Below the pieces are notes generated by a model. The model ran no database searches. It was not told the origin of the DNA and worked only from the letters and a program-made list of their open reading frames with translations. A stretch of 64,000 bases of DNA, from the NCBI GenBank assembly GCA_903924465.1, contig CAIYBN010000137.1, positions 1-64,000 on the forward strand, given 5' to 3'. Of the stretch, positions 43,265 to 53,000 are shown in pieces. Position 1 is the stretch's first letter; the number at the start of each line of letters is the position of its first letter. The position numbers and the translations under genes are program-made. This DNA comes from an uncultured Myxococcales bacterium (GTDB lineage Bacteria > Myxococcota_A > UBA9042).

Positions 43265-44994
43265 GCCGGGCCCTTCTCCGCAGATCTGGCGCTCGTCGCG
43301 ACGACCTGTCGGTGCAGCACTTCGAGCGAGTGAGCCTGGTCGGCGAGATCGCTGGCCAGCACGCTTGCCATGTCGTTCACCAGCTCAAGCGTGTCCGCAA
43401 GTTCCGGCCATTTGACACGCGCTTCCTGCAAGTCCGCGACGTAGCGCCGCACCACCGCGGCGTTCGAACGCGTCGCCACCGCATCATCCAGCAAGTTCTC
43501 GATCGTACCCGCCAGATCGTCGGGCAGCGCAGTCCTCTTTGGCGCCATCAGGGCATCGTTCAGCCGCAACTCAGTGTCGTGCAGCTTGGCTTCCACGGCC
43601 TCCAGCTCGACATTTGCCCCAGCCAAGTCGCGTTGCAGTTGGCTCAGTTCTTCTCGCACCCGTTCGACTTCCCGAACTTTCTGCTTGAAGTCAGGATGTT
43701 CCGTCACATCGGCGAGTAGCGTCGGCTTCCGATCTGCCGCCTCACGCGCGGTATCCAGCTCGCCTTGGAGCGCCTCGGTCTGCCGGGATTGCTGCAACAG
43801 GCGATCGTTCAGCTCGTCCACGCGCCGGGTCGCCTGATGGAAATCCTCCAACAACCGCCGCTTTTCGTGCTCCAGATCGGAAAGGCCAACACCGATGCGC
43901 ACCTGTCGAATCTCCGTGTCCTTGTCACGCAGGTCCATGCGCAGCTGCTCGATCAGCGCTTCCTTTTCCTGAATCACTTCCTGCAGCAAGTTGATCTTGC
44001 GCTCCAGCCGGCTCAAGTCCCCGCCTTCGCGGTTGAAATTCGCTTGCAGACTCTCGTTCTCGTCGCGCGCCGCCCGCAGCTCGTATTCCAGGAGGTCCAA
44101 CTGGTGCTGCAACGCCTCATTCTGGCGGTCTTTTTGCGTGACACGCATTTTCAGGCCAGACAGCTGCTCCGCCGCTTTCGCCGCCTTCTCGCGGGATTGC
44201 GCAACTTGCGCCTTCAGCTCAGTCACCGTCCGTCCGGCCTCCAGGACTTCGTTCTCGCGGTTGTGCAAATCGCCGCGGCTCTTGTCCAGTTCCTGGCTGA
44301 GCAACTGGTTGTGCGCTTTCAACTTGAGGTACTTGTCGCTCAAGCCGTCCAAATCCAGCGAGTAGCGCATGGCCCGCGCCTCGCCGGCCTTCGCATCGGA
44401 TTCCATCTCGGCCAGCACCGCGCGGGTCGTCGCGAGCTGCTCCTCCAGCTGGGCAATGCGTTGCGAAGCGTCCAGCGAGGGATTGGGCGGCGGCTGACGG
44501 TCTGCCGGATTGATCCCAGGCGGTGGCGTAGCCGGTCGCGCATCCGTGCGCAGGCCATCGCGCGCGAGACCCAACCGAACGGCGCGGGCCTTCGCCACCA
44601 GCGCTTCCCGCTCGCTGCCACTGATCGCACCCGTCGGGTGGGCCAAACGGCGGGGCGCGGCATCCAGCGTTTCAAGACGCTCTTGCGGGCCGTTCGCCGG
44701 CGTCCCGGCGCACAGACGGATTTCCAGCACTTCGCCGCAGCGGGCGACGTCGCCTTCGCGCAATGTGCCGCGCTGGACGCGCTCGCCATTGATGAAGGAG
44801 CCGTTCGATGAGCCCAGGTCCTTGATGTAGTAGCCCGCAGGTTCCCAGCCGATCCGCGCGTGGTTGCGCGATACCGAGGTTTCCTTGGAATGGATGGTCG
44901 CCGCCGGGCTCCGACCGATGGTCACCGCTTCCATGGTTGGATCAACGGCCAACCGTGCCAGCCCGCCGTCCTTGTCGAGCCATTCCAAGTACAT
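43261..44994 (-). CDS. FHA-domain protein with long coiled coil
   Basis: 577 residues. Residues 1-95 are an FHA domain with its conserved GRS (27-29), SRNHARIGW and DLGSSNGSFINGE, which binds phosphothreonine peptides. Residues about 170-500 are a continuous heptad-type coiled coil (for example LEEQLATTRAVLAEMESDAK, DLHNRENEVLEAGRTVTELK) with Leu at spaced positions. The C-terminal 70 residues are helical. It would bridge a Ser/Thr kinase signal, common in myxobacteria, to a structural or scaffold partner. No kinase gene lies nearby. Start at ATG 44994. Confidence 0.85.
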   Translation of the reverse strand: MYLEWLDKDGGLARLAVDPTMEAVTIGRSPAATIHSKETSVSRNHARIGWEPAGYYIKDLGSSNGSFINGERVQRGTLREGDVARCGEVLEIRLCAGTPANGPQERLETLDAAPRRLAHPTGAISGSEREALVAKARAVRLGLARDGLRTDARPATPPPGINPADRQPPPNPSLDASQRIAQLEEQLATTRAVLAEMESDAKAGEARAMRYSLDLDGLSDKYLKLKAHNQLLSQELDKSRGDLHNRENEVLEAGRTVTELKAQVAQSREKAAKAAEQLSGLKMRVTQKDRQNEALQHQLDLLEYELRAARDENESLQANFNREGGDLSRLERKINLLQEVIQEKEALIEQLRMDLRDKDTEIRQVRIGVGLSDLEHEKRRLLEDFHQATRRVDELNDRLLQQSRQTEALQGELDTAREAADRKPTLLADVTEHPDFKQKVREVERVREELSQLQRDLAGANVELEAVEAKLHDTELRLNDALMAPKRTALPDDLAGTIENLLDDAVATRSNAAVVRRYVADLQEARVKWPELADTLELVNDMASVLASDLADQAHSLEVLHRQVVATSARSAEKGPA

Positions 44995-45220
44995 CGCTCA
45001 GGCCTTTGGGGTTCGACCGTGCGCGTCGCGCGCCACGCAACTGCGGCGGCAACTTTACTACTCGTCGATGCTCCGAGGCAATCCAAGGTCTTGTCCGCGA
45101 TCCACCGCTTTCGGCGCGCTTCTGCGTTGCTGCGTCGGCGCCTGCACCCTGAATCGCATCCGAAATCGGCGTCCGCGGAGGAATCGGTGGTGAATCCTGG
45201 TTGTGGGCACTGCCGGCCGA

Positions 45221-46384
45221 TCAGAATCCCTTGGCCATGATGGCAGGCATGCCGCGTTCCAACTCGCGCACCGTGCTCGTCAGGAGTGCCAGACTGTGCC
45301 GGTCGTAGGCTTCCACCACCAGCGCGATGCCGATCTGCTCGTCCGGATAGTCTTTGAGATTACTAACATTCCCGCGTGCCAGACCATCCCCGCGCCAGAC
45401 GATTTCAAACCGGTTGCCTTTCTCCACGCCGTCGTCCGCGCCCTTGTCGATGTAGACGTAGCTGTAGGCACCCGCGGCCGCTGTCTCGTGGTGAAAATCG
45501 ACGATAACGCCTGCGACTTGCACCTTGTTGGGCACAGGCGCGACCAGCTGCAACGGCTCAAACACGTTGGTCAACAGGTCGCCCCGGCTAATTTCGCTGT
45601 GCGAGCGGGTAATCAGCACGCTCACGAGCGGCCGCACGGTGCTCAGCACTTTGGCGTCGCCCAAGAAGTTGATCTTGTAGCCGACGCGCTTGCCCGTCAC
45701 CGGATGCAGGATTTCGCGCTCCACACGATACAACGTGTACTTGTCGCCGTCGCGCACGCAGGGGCCGACCAGCGCTTCGTCCTCCTCATCGTCTGACTTC
45801 TTGTCGTCGCGTTTGGTCTCGCCTTCCTCGCTGGCGCGAAACGCGTCGCGTTCGGCTTTTGCCTTGTCATCCTCGGCACAACGGCGCGTGTTGAAACGGA
45901 TATACGCCTCGTCCAACTGCCCGAGCATATTGCGCTCTTCCCGGCTCGCCTCCACCACGCCCGATTCGCGGTAGTCGCGCGAGGAAATGTAGCCGACGCG
46001 ACGGACCAACTCGATGCCACTCTTGACCCGCGGCTCAAAACGCGACGTCGCAAACGTAATCGACTTCTCCGCAAGCGTCTGCGAACTCTTGCGGCTCAAG
46101 TAGATGAGATCGCCTGGATAAATCAGGTGTGGATTGGTGATTTGCGGGTTGTAGGACCACAGCGACGGCCAATACCAGGGTTCGTCGTACAGGCCCTCGG
46201 CAATGCTCCACAGCGTGTCGCCCGCTTCGACGACGTAGGTGCGCTCGCCCGTCGGCGCGGACTGTTGCATGGCAATCGCCGGCGCCGCGCGGTCCGGCAT
46301 TTCCTGGGCCTGGACGCTCAGCGCCCCCAGTAGCAGCGCCAGGGGCAGGGCCGTCTTGCAGATTTCAGCGCACACACCGGTCAT
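45221..46384 (-). CDS. LysM-domain secreted protein
   Basis: 387 residues from ATG 46384, with GGAG 5 bases upstream (two closer in-frame starts, ATG 46387 and GTG 46390, are too near the SD). Signal peptide about 1-27 (LPLALLLGALSVQA). LysM peptidoglycan-binding domain at about 50-97: TYVVEAGDTLWSIAEGLYDEP, ending NPHLIYPGDLIYL. The rest is a mixed beta domain with an internal acidic Lys/Asp/Glu stretch (about 195-230). It follows the YbgF-like lipoprotein gene by 24 bp and is probably co-transcribed with it, linking it to peptidoglycan. Confidence 0.85.
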   Translation of the reverse strand: MTGVCAEICKTALPLALLLGALSVQAQEMPDRAAPAIAMQQSAPTGERTYVVEAGDTLWSIAEGLYDEPWYWPSLWSYNPQITNPHLIYPGDLIYLSRKSSQTLAEKSITFATSRFEPRVKSGIELVRRVGYISSRDYRESGVVEASREERNMLGQLDEAYIRFNTRRCAEDDKAKAERDAFRASEEGETKRDDKKSDDEEDEALVGPCVRDGDKYTLYRVEREILHPVTGKRVGYKINFLGDAKVLSTVRPLVSVLITRSHSEISRGDLLTNVFEPLQLVAPVPNKVQVAGVIVDFHHETAAAGAYSYVYIDKGADDGVEKGNRFEIVWRGDGLARGNVSNLKDYPDEQIGIALVVEAYDRHSLALLTSTVRELERGMPAIMAKGF

Positions 46385-46408
46385 CATCACTCCACATTTC
46401 CGCGGCCG

Positions 46409-47335
46409 CTAGGGCTGGACCGAGCCATCCACCGCTGATTTCTTCATCGCCGTCGCCTTGTCCGCTGCCTCTGTCCCCGGATAGAGACGCGTCAATTGCT
46501 TGAGCACATCGTCGGCGCCGCGATCGTCGCCCAGCTTGCGGTAACACAGGGCCATTTTCAGCATCGCATCGGGCACTTTGTTGCCGCGCGGATACTCTTT
46601 CGCCACCCTCAGGAAGGCCTGCGCAGACGTCAGCCACTGCGCCTGAGCGTAATATCCCTCGCCAATCCAATACAGCGCATTATCGGCCAGATCGTGCCGC
46701 GGGTATTGGCGGTGCAGTGTTTCAAACGCGCGCCGTGACTCGGCAATTTGTCCCTGATCAAACAGCGACTTGGCCTTCTCATACAGCGTCGCTGTTGGAT
46801 CGAGCTTGGCCTTCGCGCCTGCGGCCTGCGGCGGCGTCTCGTCGGCCGGCCCGGACACTTCGACGGGATCGTCGGCCGTCTCACCCGGCAAAGGCTCGTC
46901 ATGCGTCAGGCGAATTGTCTGTGAATTCAATTGACTGGCGGTCCGCGTATCGGTCCGCGGCGTGTCCATGGTCGGAATGCTCGACGGCAAGCCCACGCGA
47001 TCGCGCGCGTCGATGTGCGCGTCCGCCTCGCCCACTTTCACCGTTGGCAGGTGCGGAATCCACTCCTCGCGACGCGCGCGCGCGACCTTTTCCGAGTCCG
47101 TTTTGTCCTCAATCAGGATGAGCCGATTGCGCAGTTCCTCGAACTGGACGCGGGACGCGGTCTGGCTGCGCTTCAGTTCGGCGAATTCCTCGCGCATCGC
47201 CGTCACATCCCGCCGCAGCTGCGCCAGTTGATCGGTGCCACACGCCGGCAGCGTCGCAACCGCAAGCGGTACGCTCAAGCGAATTGCCAGTGGAATCAAG
47301 GCTGTGGATAGTCGTGCGGAATGGCTTGAAGTCAC
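46409..47335 (-). CDS. ybgF: YbgF/CpoB-like lipoprotein (coiled coil plus TPR)
   Basis: About 308 residues. The start is not certain: GTG at 47335 gives the best signal peptide (SVPLAVATLPAC, lipid Cys 32), while TTG at 47347 has AGGTG at a fair distance. Coiled coil at about 35-80 (LRRDVTAMREEFAELKRSQ), then a Pro/Thr linker and C-terminal TPRs (ATLYEKAKSLFDQGQIAESR; NALYWIGEGYYAQAQW; RLYPGTEAADKA). This coiled-coil/TPR order is that of YbgF/CpoB, which helps coordinate peptidoglycan synthesis and outer-membrane constriction with Tol-Pal. No tol or pal genes are seen here. Confidence 0.8.
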   Translation of the reverse strand: MTSSHSARLSTALIPLAIRLSVPLAVATLPACGTDQLAQLRRDVTAMREEFAELKRSQTASRVQFEELRNRLILIEDKTDSEKVARARREEWIPHLPTVKVGEADAHIDARDRVGLPSSIPTMDTPRTDTRTASQLNSQTIRLTHDEPLPGETADDPVEVSGPADETPPQAAGAKAKLDPTATLYEKAKSLFDQGQIAESRRAFETLHRQYPRHDLADNALYWIGEGYYAQAQWLTSAQAFLRVAKEYPRGNKVPDAMLKMALCYRKLGDDRGADDVLKQLTRLYPGTEAADKATAMKKSAVDGSVQP

Positions 47336-47388
47336 AGTTGATTTCAACGGAGCACCTGATGCGCCACCTGAGGCGCGCCCTTCCGGCC

Positions 47389-47416
47389 ACAGTACCGTGG
47401 AGTTCGCGTCTGTCAA
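47389..47416 (-). promoter_or_regulatory. Candidate sigma-70-type promoter for the ybgF-lysM operon
   Basis: A perfect TTGACA (47416-47411 on the minus strand) and TACTGT (47394-47389) are 16 bp apart, about 45 bp upstream of the ybgF-like start. The -10 element matches only TAxxxT. The promoter lies just past the stop of the RiPP-associated peptidase gene, which would let the cell-envelope operon be expressed independently. Confidence 0.4.
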
Positions 47417-47422
47417 GGATCG

Positions 47423-47833
47423 TTATGCGCCTTTTCGCGCGGATTTCCGTGCGGCGTACAGGCGACGCAAGGCTGGTGCCCGATGCGACCACGCAATGCC
47501 AAGACGCCGCGTCCACGTCCCGAGGCCCCCTTCACCGGCGATCGCCAAGACCAGCGTGCCCCAACGAACGGCTTCCACGCGGCCCAGAATCGCGCTGAGC
47601 GGTACCGGCGGATCTTCGCGCGCGGTCGTGTCGCCGCGGGCGATCAGGCAGGTCGCTTCCAAGCGGATGACGCGATGCAGGACCACGCGCGGGGCAAAAT
47701 CGGCAACGAAAGCGACCATATCACCGGGCTGCAACGCACCGATCGGCACTTGCCGCACGCCGGCTTGCAGGGGCGCGCCGAGCGGCCACATGGAATGCCC
47801 TTCCAAGTCGTGCCAGACCAGCGGCATCTTCAT
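47423..47833 (-). CDS. S24/S26-type signal-peptidase-like protein of the RiPP locus
   Basis: 136 residues; ATG at 47833 overlaps the upstream radical SAM gene (ATGA); ATG 47827 is also possible. The motif GHSMWPLG (about 13-20) carries the nucleophile Ser of S24/S26 peptidases, followed by LQPGDMVAF, the RVVLHRVIRL strand and the LIARGDTTAREDPPVP segment, all arranged as in signal peptidase I-like proteins. There is no membrane helix and no obvious Lys general base, as also seen in small peptidases of this sort found near PqqD, HprK-like and radical SAM genes. A role in trimming the leader of the precursor peptide is inferred. Confidence 0.72.
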   Translation of the reverse strand: MKMPLVWHDLEGHSMWPLGAPLQAGVRQVPIGALQPGDMVAFVADFAPRVVLHRVIRLEATCLIARGDTTAREDPPVPLSAILGRVEAVRWGTLVLAIAGEGGLGTWTRRLGIAWSHRAPALRRLYAARKSARKGA

Positions 47834-49008
47834 CGGCCCGGCGTCTTGACGCGTGCGCCGCCGCTGCGCTGGCGTTTGTGAATGGGAAAGACAAACGTGT
47901 CGGCTTCCGGCGGTCGGCCTGCGTCTTCGGGGACGGAGGCCCACTGCTCGGGTGTGAACGTCGTGCCCGTCGCGCCTTCGTAGGCGAGCATGCGCGCCCG
48001 CGCCTCGGCGTGGAAGTGTTCGGGCGCTTTGCGGAAATCGCCGGTCGTTTTGTAAGCATCGCCGGGGCAAAACGTGCAGAACCCGCTGCCGGAGCACGAC
48101 AGGCACGAGGTCCGGTCGGCATTGGTCCAGGCAACGACGGATTTCCGCGCTTCGGATTCTCGCCAGATCTGGGCAAAAGTCTGCTCGCGCAGGTTGCCAA
48201 GCGTCATGGGAAAGGTGATGCACGGCCAGACGCCGCCGTCCGGGCTGATGTACACCAGCGTTCGCGCGGCTTGGCAGGGGACGGTGTCCGCGCGCTCGGC
48301 CAAATCCCGACCGCGCGTCGTTCCTTCCGCCAGAGCGATCAACTGCCGGGCGCGCACCATGTCCGTCCGAGATAGTTCCAATGAATCCAGCTTGTTGCTG
48401 CCAGACAAATCCCGTTGCGTTGTCGTCGAAAACACGACTTCACAGCCTTCCGCGGCAAAAAAGCGAAAAATCTCCGGAATTTCCTCCACGGCTTCGCGCA
48501 GAACGTAGCACACGACCCGCACTGGAATGCGCGCGGCCAATGTCTGGCGAATTCCGGCGATCGTCGCGGCGAGAGATCCTGGTCGACGGGTCAACTCGTC
48601 GTGAATCTCGGGGCGCAGGCTGTAGACGCTGACGTCCAACTGCGACGTTTTGCAAGCGTACAGGCGTTCCGCCCAAGCCGCGTCGATGTTGCCGGCATGG
48701 GTCTTGACCCGCGCGAACAGGTTCAGCGATGCGGCGTACGCAATCAGCTCGGCAAAGTCGGGGCGCAGCGTCACTTCGCCACCGCTCCACACCAGCGTCA
48801 TGACGCCGGCCTCCGCGAGTTGCGCAATGGTCTCGCGCCATTCGCTCGTGGTCATTTCCGGGCCGTGCTTCTCGTCGAGGTAGCAATGTTGGCAATCGAG
48901 ATCGCAGCGATAGGTCAAATCCAGATGCGCAAACATCGGGCGACCTTCCGCCGTCCACGCCTTGCGCATCACGGCCAGCATCGCGTTGTACGGCGACCGG
49001 TCAAGCAC
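47830..49008 (-). CDS. Radical SAM/SPASM peptide-modifying enzyme
   Basis: 392 residues from GTG 49008 (SD GGAGGA at 49013-49018). Radical SAM cluster C35-x3-C39-x2-C42 in LTYRCDLDCQHCY; the GGE-like motif is WSGGEVTLRPDF. The C-terminal SPASM-type region has ISPDGGVWPCITFP and CLSCSGSGFCTFCPG, giving several auxiliary Fe-S ligands. Enzymes of this family modify ribosomal peptides by C-C, C-S or related links. It is flanked by the HprK-like kinase and peptidase genes and overlaps both. The likely substrate is the 59-residue peptide encoded just upstream at 49864. Confidence 0.9.
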   Translation of the reverse strand: MLDRSPYNAMLAVMRKAWTAEGRPMFAHLDLTYRCDLDCQHCYLDEKHGPEMTTSEWRETIAQLAEAGVMTLVWSGGEVTLRPDFAELIAYAASLNLFARVKTHAGNIDAAWAERLYACKTSQLDVSVYSLRPEIHDELTRRPGSLAATIAGIRQTLAARIPVRVVCYVLREAVEEIPEIFRFFAAEGCEVVFSTTTQRDLSGSNKLDSLELSRTDMVRARQLIALAEGTTRGRDLAERADTVPCQAARTLVYISPDGGVWPCITFPMTLGNLREQTFAQIWRESEARKSVVAWTNADRTSCLSCSGSGFCTFCPGDAYKTTGDFRKAPEHFHAEARARMLAYEGATGTTFTPEQWASVPEDAGRPPEADTFVFPIHKRQRSGGARVKTPGR

Positions 49009-49864
49009 CCATTCCTCCGAGCAGCACCTCAACGAGCCTGTCCGTCGGCGTCCGCAGATCGTGGCTCAGTTCGCGCACCGGGTAGGCCGAGACCAGCCGC
49101 ACCGCCGCGTCCAGTGTCAGTTGCGCGGTGACCGGACCAAAGTCGAGCGCCTCACGCCCAACTCTGGACATTGCTTCCACTTCCGACATCGGCCGCGTGC
49201 GTGTTTGGTCGCGTTCCGGACCCAGCCACAGGATGCCGGCGAGCGGTGCGCGCCACGGGAAATCGCCCTTGCCGCCGCGGAACTCGCGGTGCCGACAGAC
49301 CTGCCAGCCCGTTGGCCCGGGCAACAGGAACGCGTATTCGTCGCTCCACCACTGGCCGTCCAGTCGACCGCACAGTGTGGTCTTTCCGGCGGTCGAAGGG
49401 CCAGTCACCAGCCACGCGCGGTTCTCCAGCCAAAGCACTGCGGAATGCAGAACCAAGCCACCCTCATGCAGAAAGACCGCGGTCGCGGTGGTCAGCAGAA
49501 TTTCCATCAACGCTTGCACGCGCGCCTGCGGGGTGTCGTCGGGATCCGCCATCCTGGCCCAGCCGGCGCGTGTCTGCCACGACGCTTCGCCGCGCCCGCG
49601 TGGGGTCAGGAACGCAAAACCCTCAGCGCTCCAAGCAGTCAGCTGAACGGGAACCTCGCGCGGTGCGGCGCCTTCGGCATCGACTTGCAGTTCCAACGCT
49701 GGCTCGACGCCATCGGCGCCCCACCATGGCGTCCGCACTTGCCCGAATTGCGCGGGTAATCGGGCGGCAACGGCAACAGGGCCAAACCGGGCAGCCCATA
49801 AGCGGGTCGCACGGTCGCCCGGCCGCGCATCTGCCGTGGCTGGATCCGCGCCTTGTCGCTGCAT
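49001..49864 (-). CDS. HprK-like (HPr kinase-related) kinase of the RiPP locus
   Basis: 287 residues, ATG 49864 sharing its A with the precursor's stop (TGATG). HprK-type signature: GGLVLHSAVL (about 135-144) followed by Walker A GPSTAGKT (155-162) and SDEYAFLL (174-181). The N-terminal 110 residues are less conserved, and the overall length is near that of the stand-alone HprK-related kinases found next to PqqD-like proteins. In lasso peptide clusters such kinases phosphorylate the peptide's C-terminus or other sites. No asparagine synthase-like lasso cyclase is present, so a lasso product is not supported. Confidence 0.85.
   Translation of the reverse strand: MQRQGADPATADARPGDRATRLWAARFGPVAVAARLPAQFGQVRTPWWGADGVEPALELQVDAEGAAPREVPVQLTAWSAEGFAFLTPRGRGEASWQTRAGWARMADPDDTPQARVQALMEILLTTATAVFLHEGGLVLHSAVLWLENRAWLVTGPSTAGKTTLCGRLDGQWWSDEYAFLLPGPTGWQVCRHREFRGGKGDFPWRAPLAGILWLGPERDQTRTRPMSEVEAMSRVGREALDFGPVTAQLTLDAAVRLVSAYPVRELSHDLRTPTDRLVEVLLGGMGA
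49013..49018 (-). promoter_or_regulatory. Ribosome binding site that decides the radical SAM GTG start
   Basis: GGAGGA on the minus strand four bases before GTG 49008, inside the end of the kinase gene. An ATG one base after it is in another frame and cannot be used. Confidence 0.6.
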
Positions 49865-50043
49865 CAGGTCTGGTAGCCGGTCGCCTGCGGGTCAACGCAA
49901 TCCACGCAGCCACCCGGGCACGACGCGAGCAGCGTCGCGAGCGGTCCAGACAGCGTCTCCACCTGCGGCTGCACATACGGCCGCCGCTTGGCCGCCTTTC
50001 CGACCGATTCCTGCGCTTGGTTCTTCGTTGCCATCTCTTCCAT
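49864..50043 (-). CDS. Candidate RiPP precursor peptide with C-x3-C-x2-C core
   Basis: 59 residues from ATG 50043 (SD GAGGGAG 5 bases upstream). Leader: residues 1-40, basic around KAAKRR, then RPYVQPQVETLSGPLATLLA, which has the Tyr-x-x-Pro-x-(Val/Leu) element that PqqD-like recognition domains bind in other RiPP systems. The tail, residues 41-59, contains C42-x3-C46-x2-C49 (SCPGGCVDCVDP) and ends ATGYQT. It is the only short gene of the operon and lies between the giant lipoprotein (47 bp) and the kinase. Cys spacing is that of radical SAM clusters, so cluster binding as well as thioether formation is possible. Modification sites cannot be predicted from sequence. Confidence 0.82.
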   Translation of the reverse strand: MEEMATKNQAQESVGKAAKRRPYVQPQVETLSGPLATLLASCPGGCVDCVDPQATGYQT

Positions 50044-50048
50044 GTTGT

Positions 50049-50055
50049 CTCCCTC
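50049..50055 (-). promoter_or_regulatory. Ribosome binding site that decides the precursor peptide start
   Basis: GAGGGAG on the minus strand, five bases before ATG 50043. It favours this ATG over a GTG at 50064. Confidence 0.6.
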
Positions 50056-50090
50056 GTCTTGCACATGGCGTGCAGATTTCGTCTGGTTGT

Positions 50091-53000
50091 TCAGTACACA
50101 ATGACCGTCGATCCGGGCGTCACGCCGGTATCGCCCGAGCCGATCACGAGATCCACCAATCCGTCGCCGTTGAAGTCGCCCGGCGCGCCGAAACCGTTGC
50201 CGTTCGACGCCGCATTGTTGTTGCCCCAGGACGTGTTGGTCGGCACGAACGGGTCCGTCAGAATCACGTCTTCGTACAGGTACGCGACCGCCCCGCCGGT
50301 CTCCGTATGCGGCACGCCCAAGCGCAAGACGACCTGCTGGCCTTGACCTGGGATGCCGACAATCTTCTGCCGCGCGTACACGACCGTGCAGTGCGAACCC
50401 GCGCTGGGATCGTCAAAGAAGTTGCCGAGGTTGAGCGGCCCCTTGCCGTACGAATAGCTCACCATGCCGTAGTTCGTGGTGAACACGTTCGTCAGGCTGC
50501 CGATCGCCGCCACCACGTCCAACAGTGCAAGGTTGTTCGGCACGGCTACGGCTTTGGTCAGCAGCGCCGAGCCGCGGATCCAGTACATGCCAGGGTAGAT
50601 CGACAGGGAATTCATCTGGTGCTGCGCCACCAGATCCAGGCCCGGCTCGTTGTCGTACTCCAGCAAATCAAAGAACGCGCCGAATGCCAGACTACCGGTA
50701 TTGCCCGGACGGATCCGTACGGCAAGGCTGTCACTTGGCTGCAGACCATTGTTGCCAGTCGAGAACTTCAGGTCGATCGCGCCGGCAAGCGCTTGGCCTC
50801 TGATGACATACATCTGCTCGGTGGCTGCGTACTCGTGAAGCACCAATTCGTCGAACTGCTGCCCGACGCCATTGTTCTCCACCAGCACGTTGCCGCCACC
50901 CAGGTTGCCGCCAAACTGTGTAGACGGGTCGGTTTCGTCGGGTGCCCACGCGCGCACGACCATGTTGTTGTTCCGATCCGTCTGTTTGGTCACGTCGATC
51001 GTCAGCGGCGTGGCTTGGCTCCACGTTGTGTTGCCCGGAATCACGTAGACCACTTCGTTGGTCGGCCAAGTCGCGTCGCGCATCGATGTGACCGCGATAT
51101 CGTTGACCGGTAGGCCTGTGGCGGACACGTCACCATTGAAGTTGCCGACCGTTTGGACGCGGAAGACGCCCGCGACTGCTGCGGTTGCCGAGAATCCTTT
51201 GATGATGACGGCCGGTGTTGCCGCGAGTTGTGCGCCCTTTTGGCCGAGGAACACCCACACTTCGCGAATCACGCCAGCGCCTGTCTTGGCGCCGAGGACG
51301 AGATCCACGATGCCATCGCCATTGACGTCCTGCGGGCGAGCCACTTGGCCGCCAAGACCGCCCGAGTTGGCAAAGCACTGCAGTCCGCTGGCGGGCTCGG
51401 ACGCCAAATCGATATCGGCAGTCGATGCCCGGCCGTACAGCACGCAAAATGGCGTCGATGTGCCGCCGCCCAAGCCGACGTCGCCGAAGCCGTCGCCGTT
51501 CAGGTCGCCCAAACCGAAGACGCGGCCGCGGTAGTTCTGGTCGTTGAACGTGCCCGCCGCCGTGATGCGCACAAACCGATAGCGCAGTTTGGTGGTGGAC
51601 ACGACGTTGGAGAGACCGCTCTTGTTGCCAGCGGCGTCGACCGCCTCAACGGCGAAGTAGTAGGAGGAAAGGCCATTGTCGGTGAACGGTGCAAACTTGC
51701 AGAGGTCCGCGGGGTCGCGGCCATCGGGGCCGCTGATGGTCACGACTTCGCTGCCACCCGGCGCGGCTGGAGTCGGCGCGGTAAATCCGCTGATCGAACC
51801 GGCATCGCAGGCTGCGTCAAAATCTGCTTGGGTGACGATGGCTTTCTTGGCATAGCGGACGGAATAGCTCTTCGCCGTTCCCGCCACGCCGTTGTCGCCG
51901 ACCGCGAGGAAACGCAGCTTGGCGCTGGGCCGCCGTGGGTTCAGATCGGCGTCGAGCAGTGCGTCGAGCGCGATGACCGCCGGCGCTTGCCAGTCGACCG
52001 TCACCACGATCGACGCGGTCGCGGTGTTGCCGAAGGCGTCCGCAACCGTCGCCGTCACCGTGTTGACCTGATCTTCCAGCAGCGTTGCGTCCTGCACGTC
52101 CACCGACTCCGCGGCACCGGTCAGCGCGAGCGGCGTGGTCACCGAGGCGTTGCTGAGCGCACTCTTGGCGCCGTTGACCGTGTCATCCAGCGCGGTCAGT
52201 TTGCCGCCGTTCAGGTGCGTATCTGCCAGTGCGAGCTGGAAATGGACCTGATGGCTGGGTGTCGAGAGGCTTACGTCCTGCGACTTGCCTTGCAGCGCGG
52301 TCGTTCCGGAGACCGTGGGCACGCCGAGGACCGTTGCGGCCGCGAAGCTCACGGTCGGGTTGGTCAAATCCGCGGCGATGCCGAGCTTGCCGGAAGATCC
52401 CTTGGGATTCAGGTTCTCCAGCACCACAGCCTCGAGATCCGTGTTGTCGCCATCGACGATCGTCACGTCAAACGCGGCCGACTGTGCCGACGGCGTGACC
52501 ACCGCGACCTCGATGCCACCTTTGAGGAGCCGCACACCCGTCGGCGTACCACACGGGCCGACGTACGAAGCCGTGAGCGGCAACGTGACGTTCGGGCAGT
52601 TTTGCCCCGGCGTCGTGCAGTTCTGGGTATTGAGCAGCGAGTTGCCCGGCAGCCCTGTCAGCTTGACGAGGCAGCCCGACAGCAGCACGTCAAACGCGCG
52701 GGTCGCCACGGTGGTGTTGCCCGACGCGTCGGTCACAGTCAGGCGGAATTTGTAGTGAATCGTGTTGCCAAACGGCACAGTGGCGAGCACGGGCGCTTCC
52801 GGTCCGCCCGGATTGGCAATGGTGCCGGAGCCAATCGACACGAAGCCTGCGCAATTCTGTGAGCCTGCGTCGCAATCGGTGCCCAGATCCAAGCTCCACG
52901 TCGTCGCGCCATTCGTGGTGAAATGCAGCGCAACTTGATAGCCGCTCTGTGCCGGCGCTGCGTCGTCGTTGTCCGTGAACAGCGCGCCCTCGGTGGGCGT

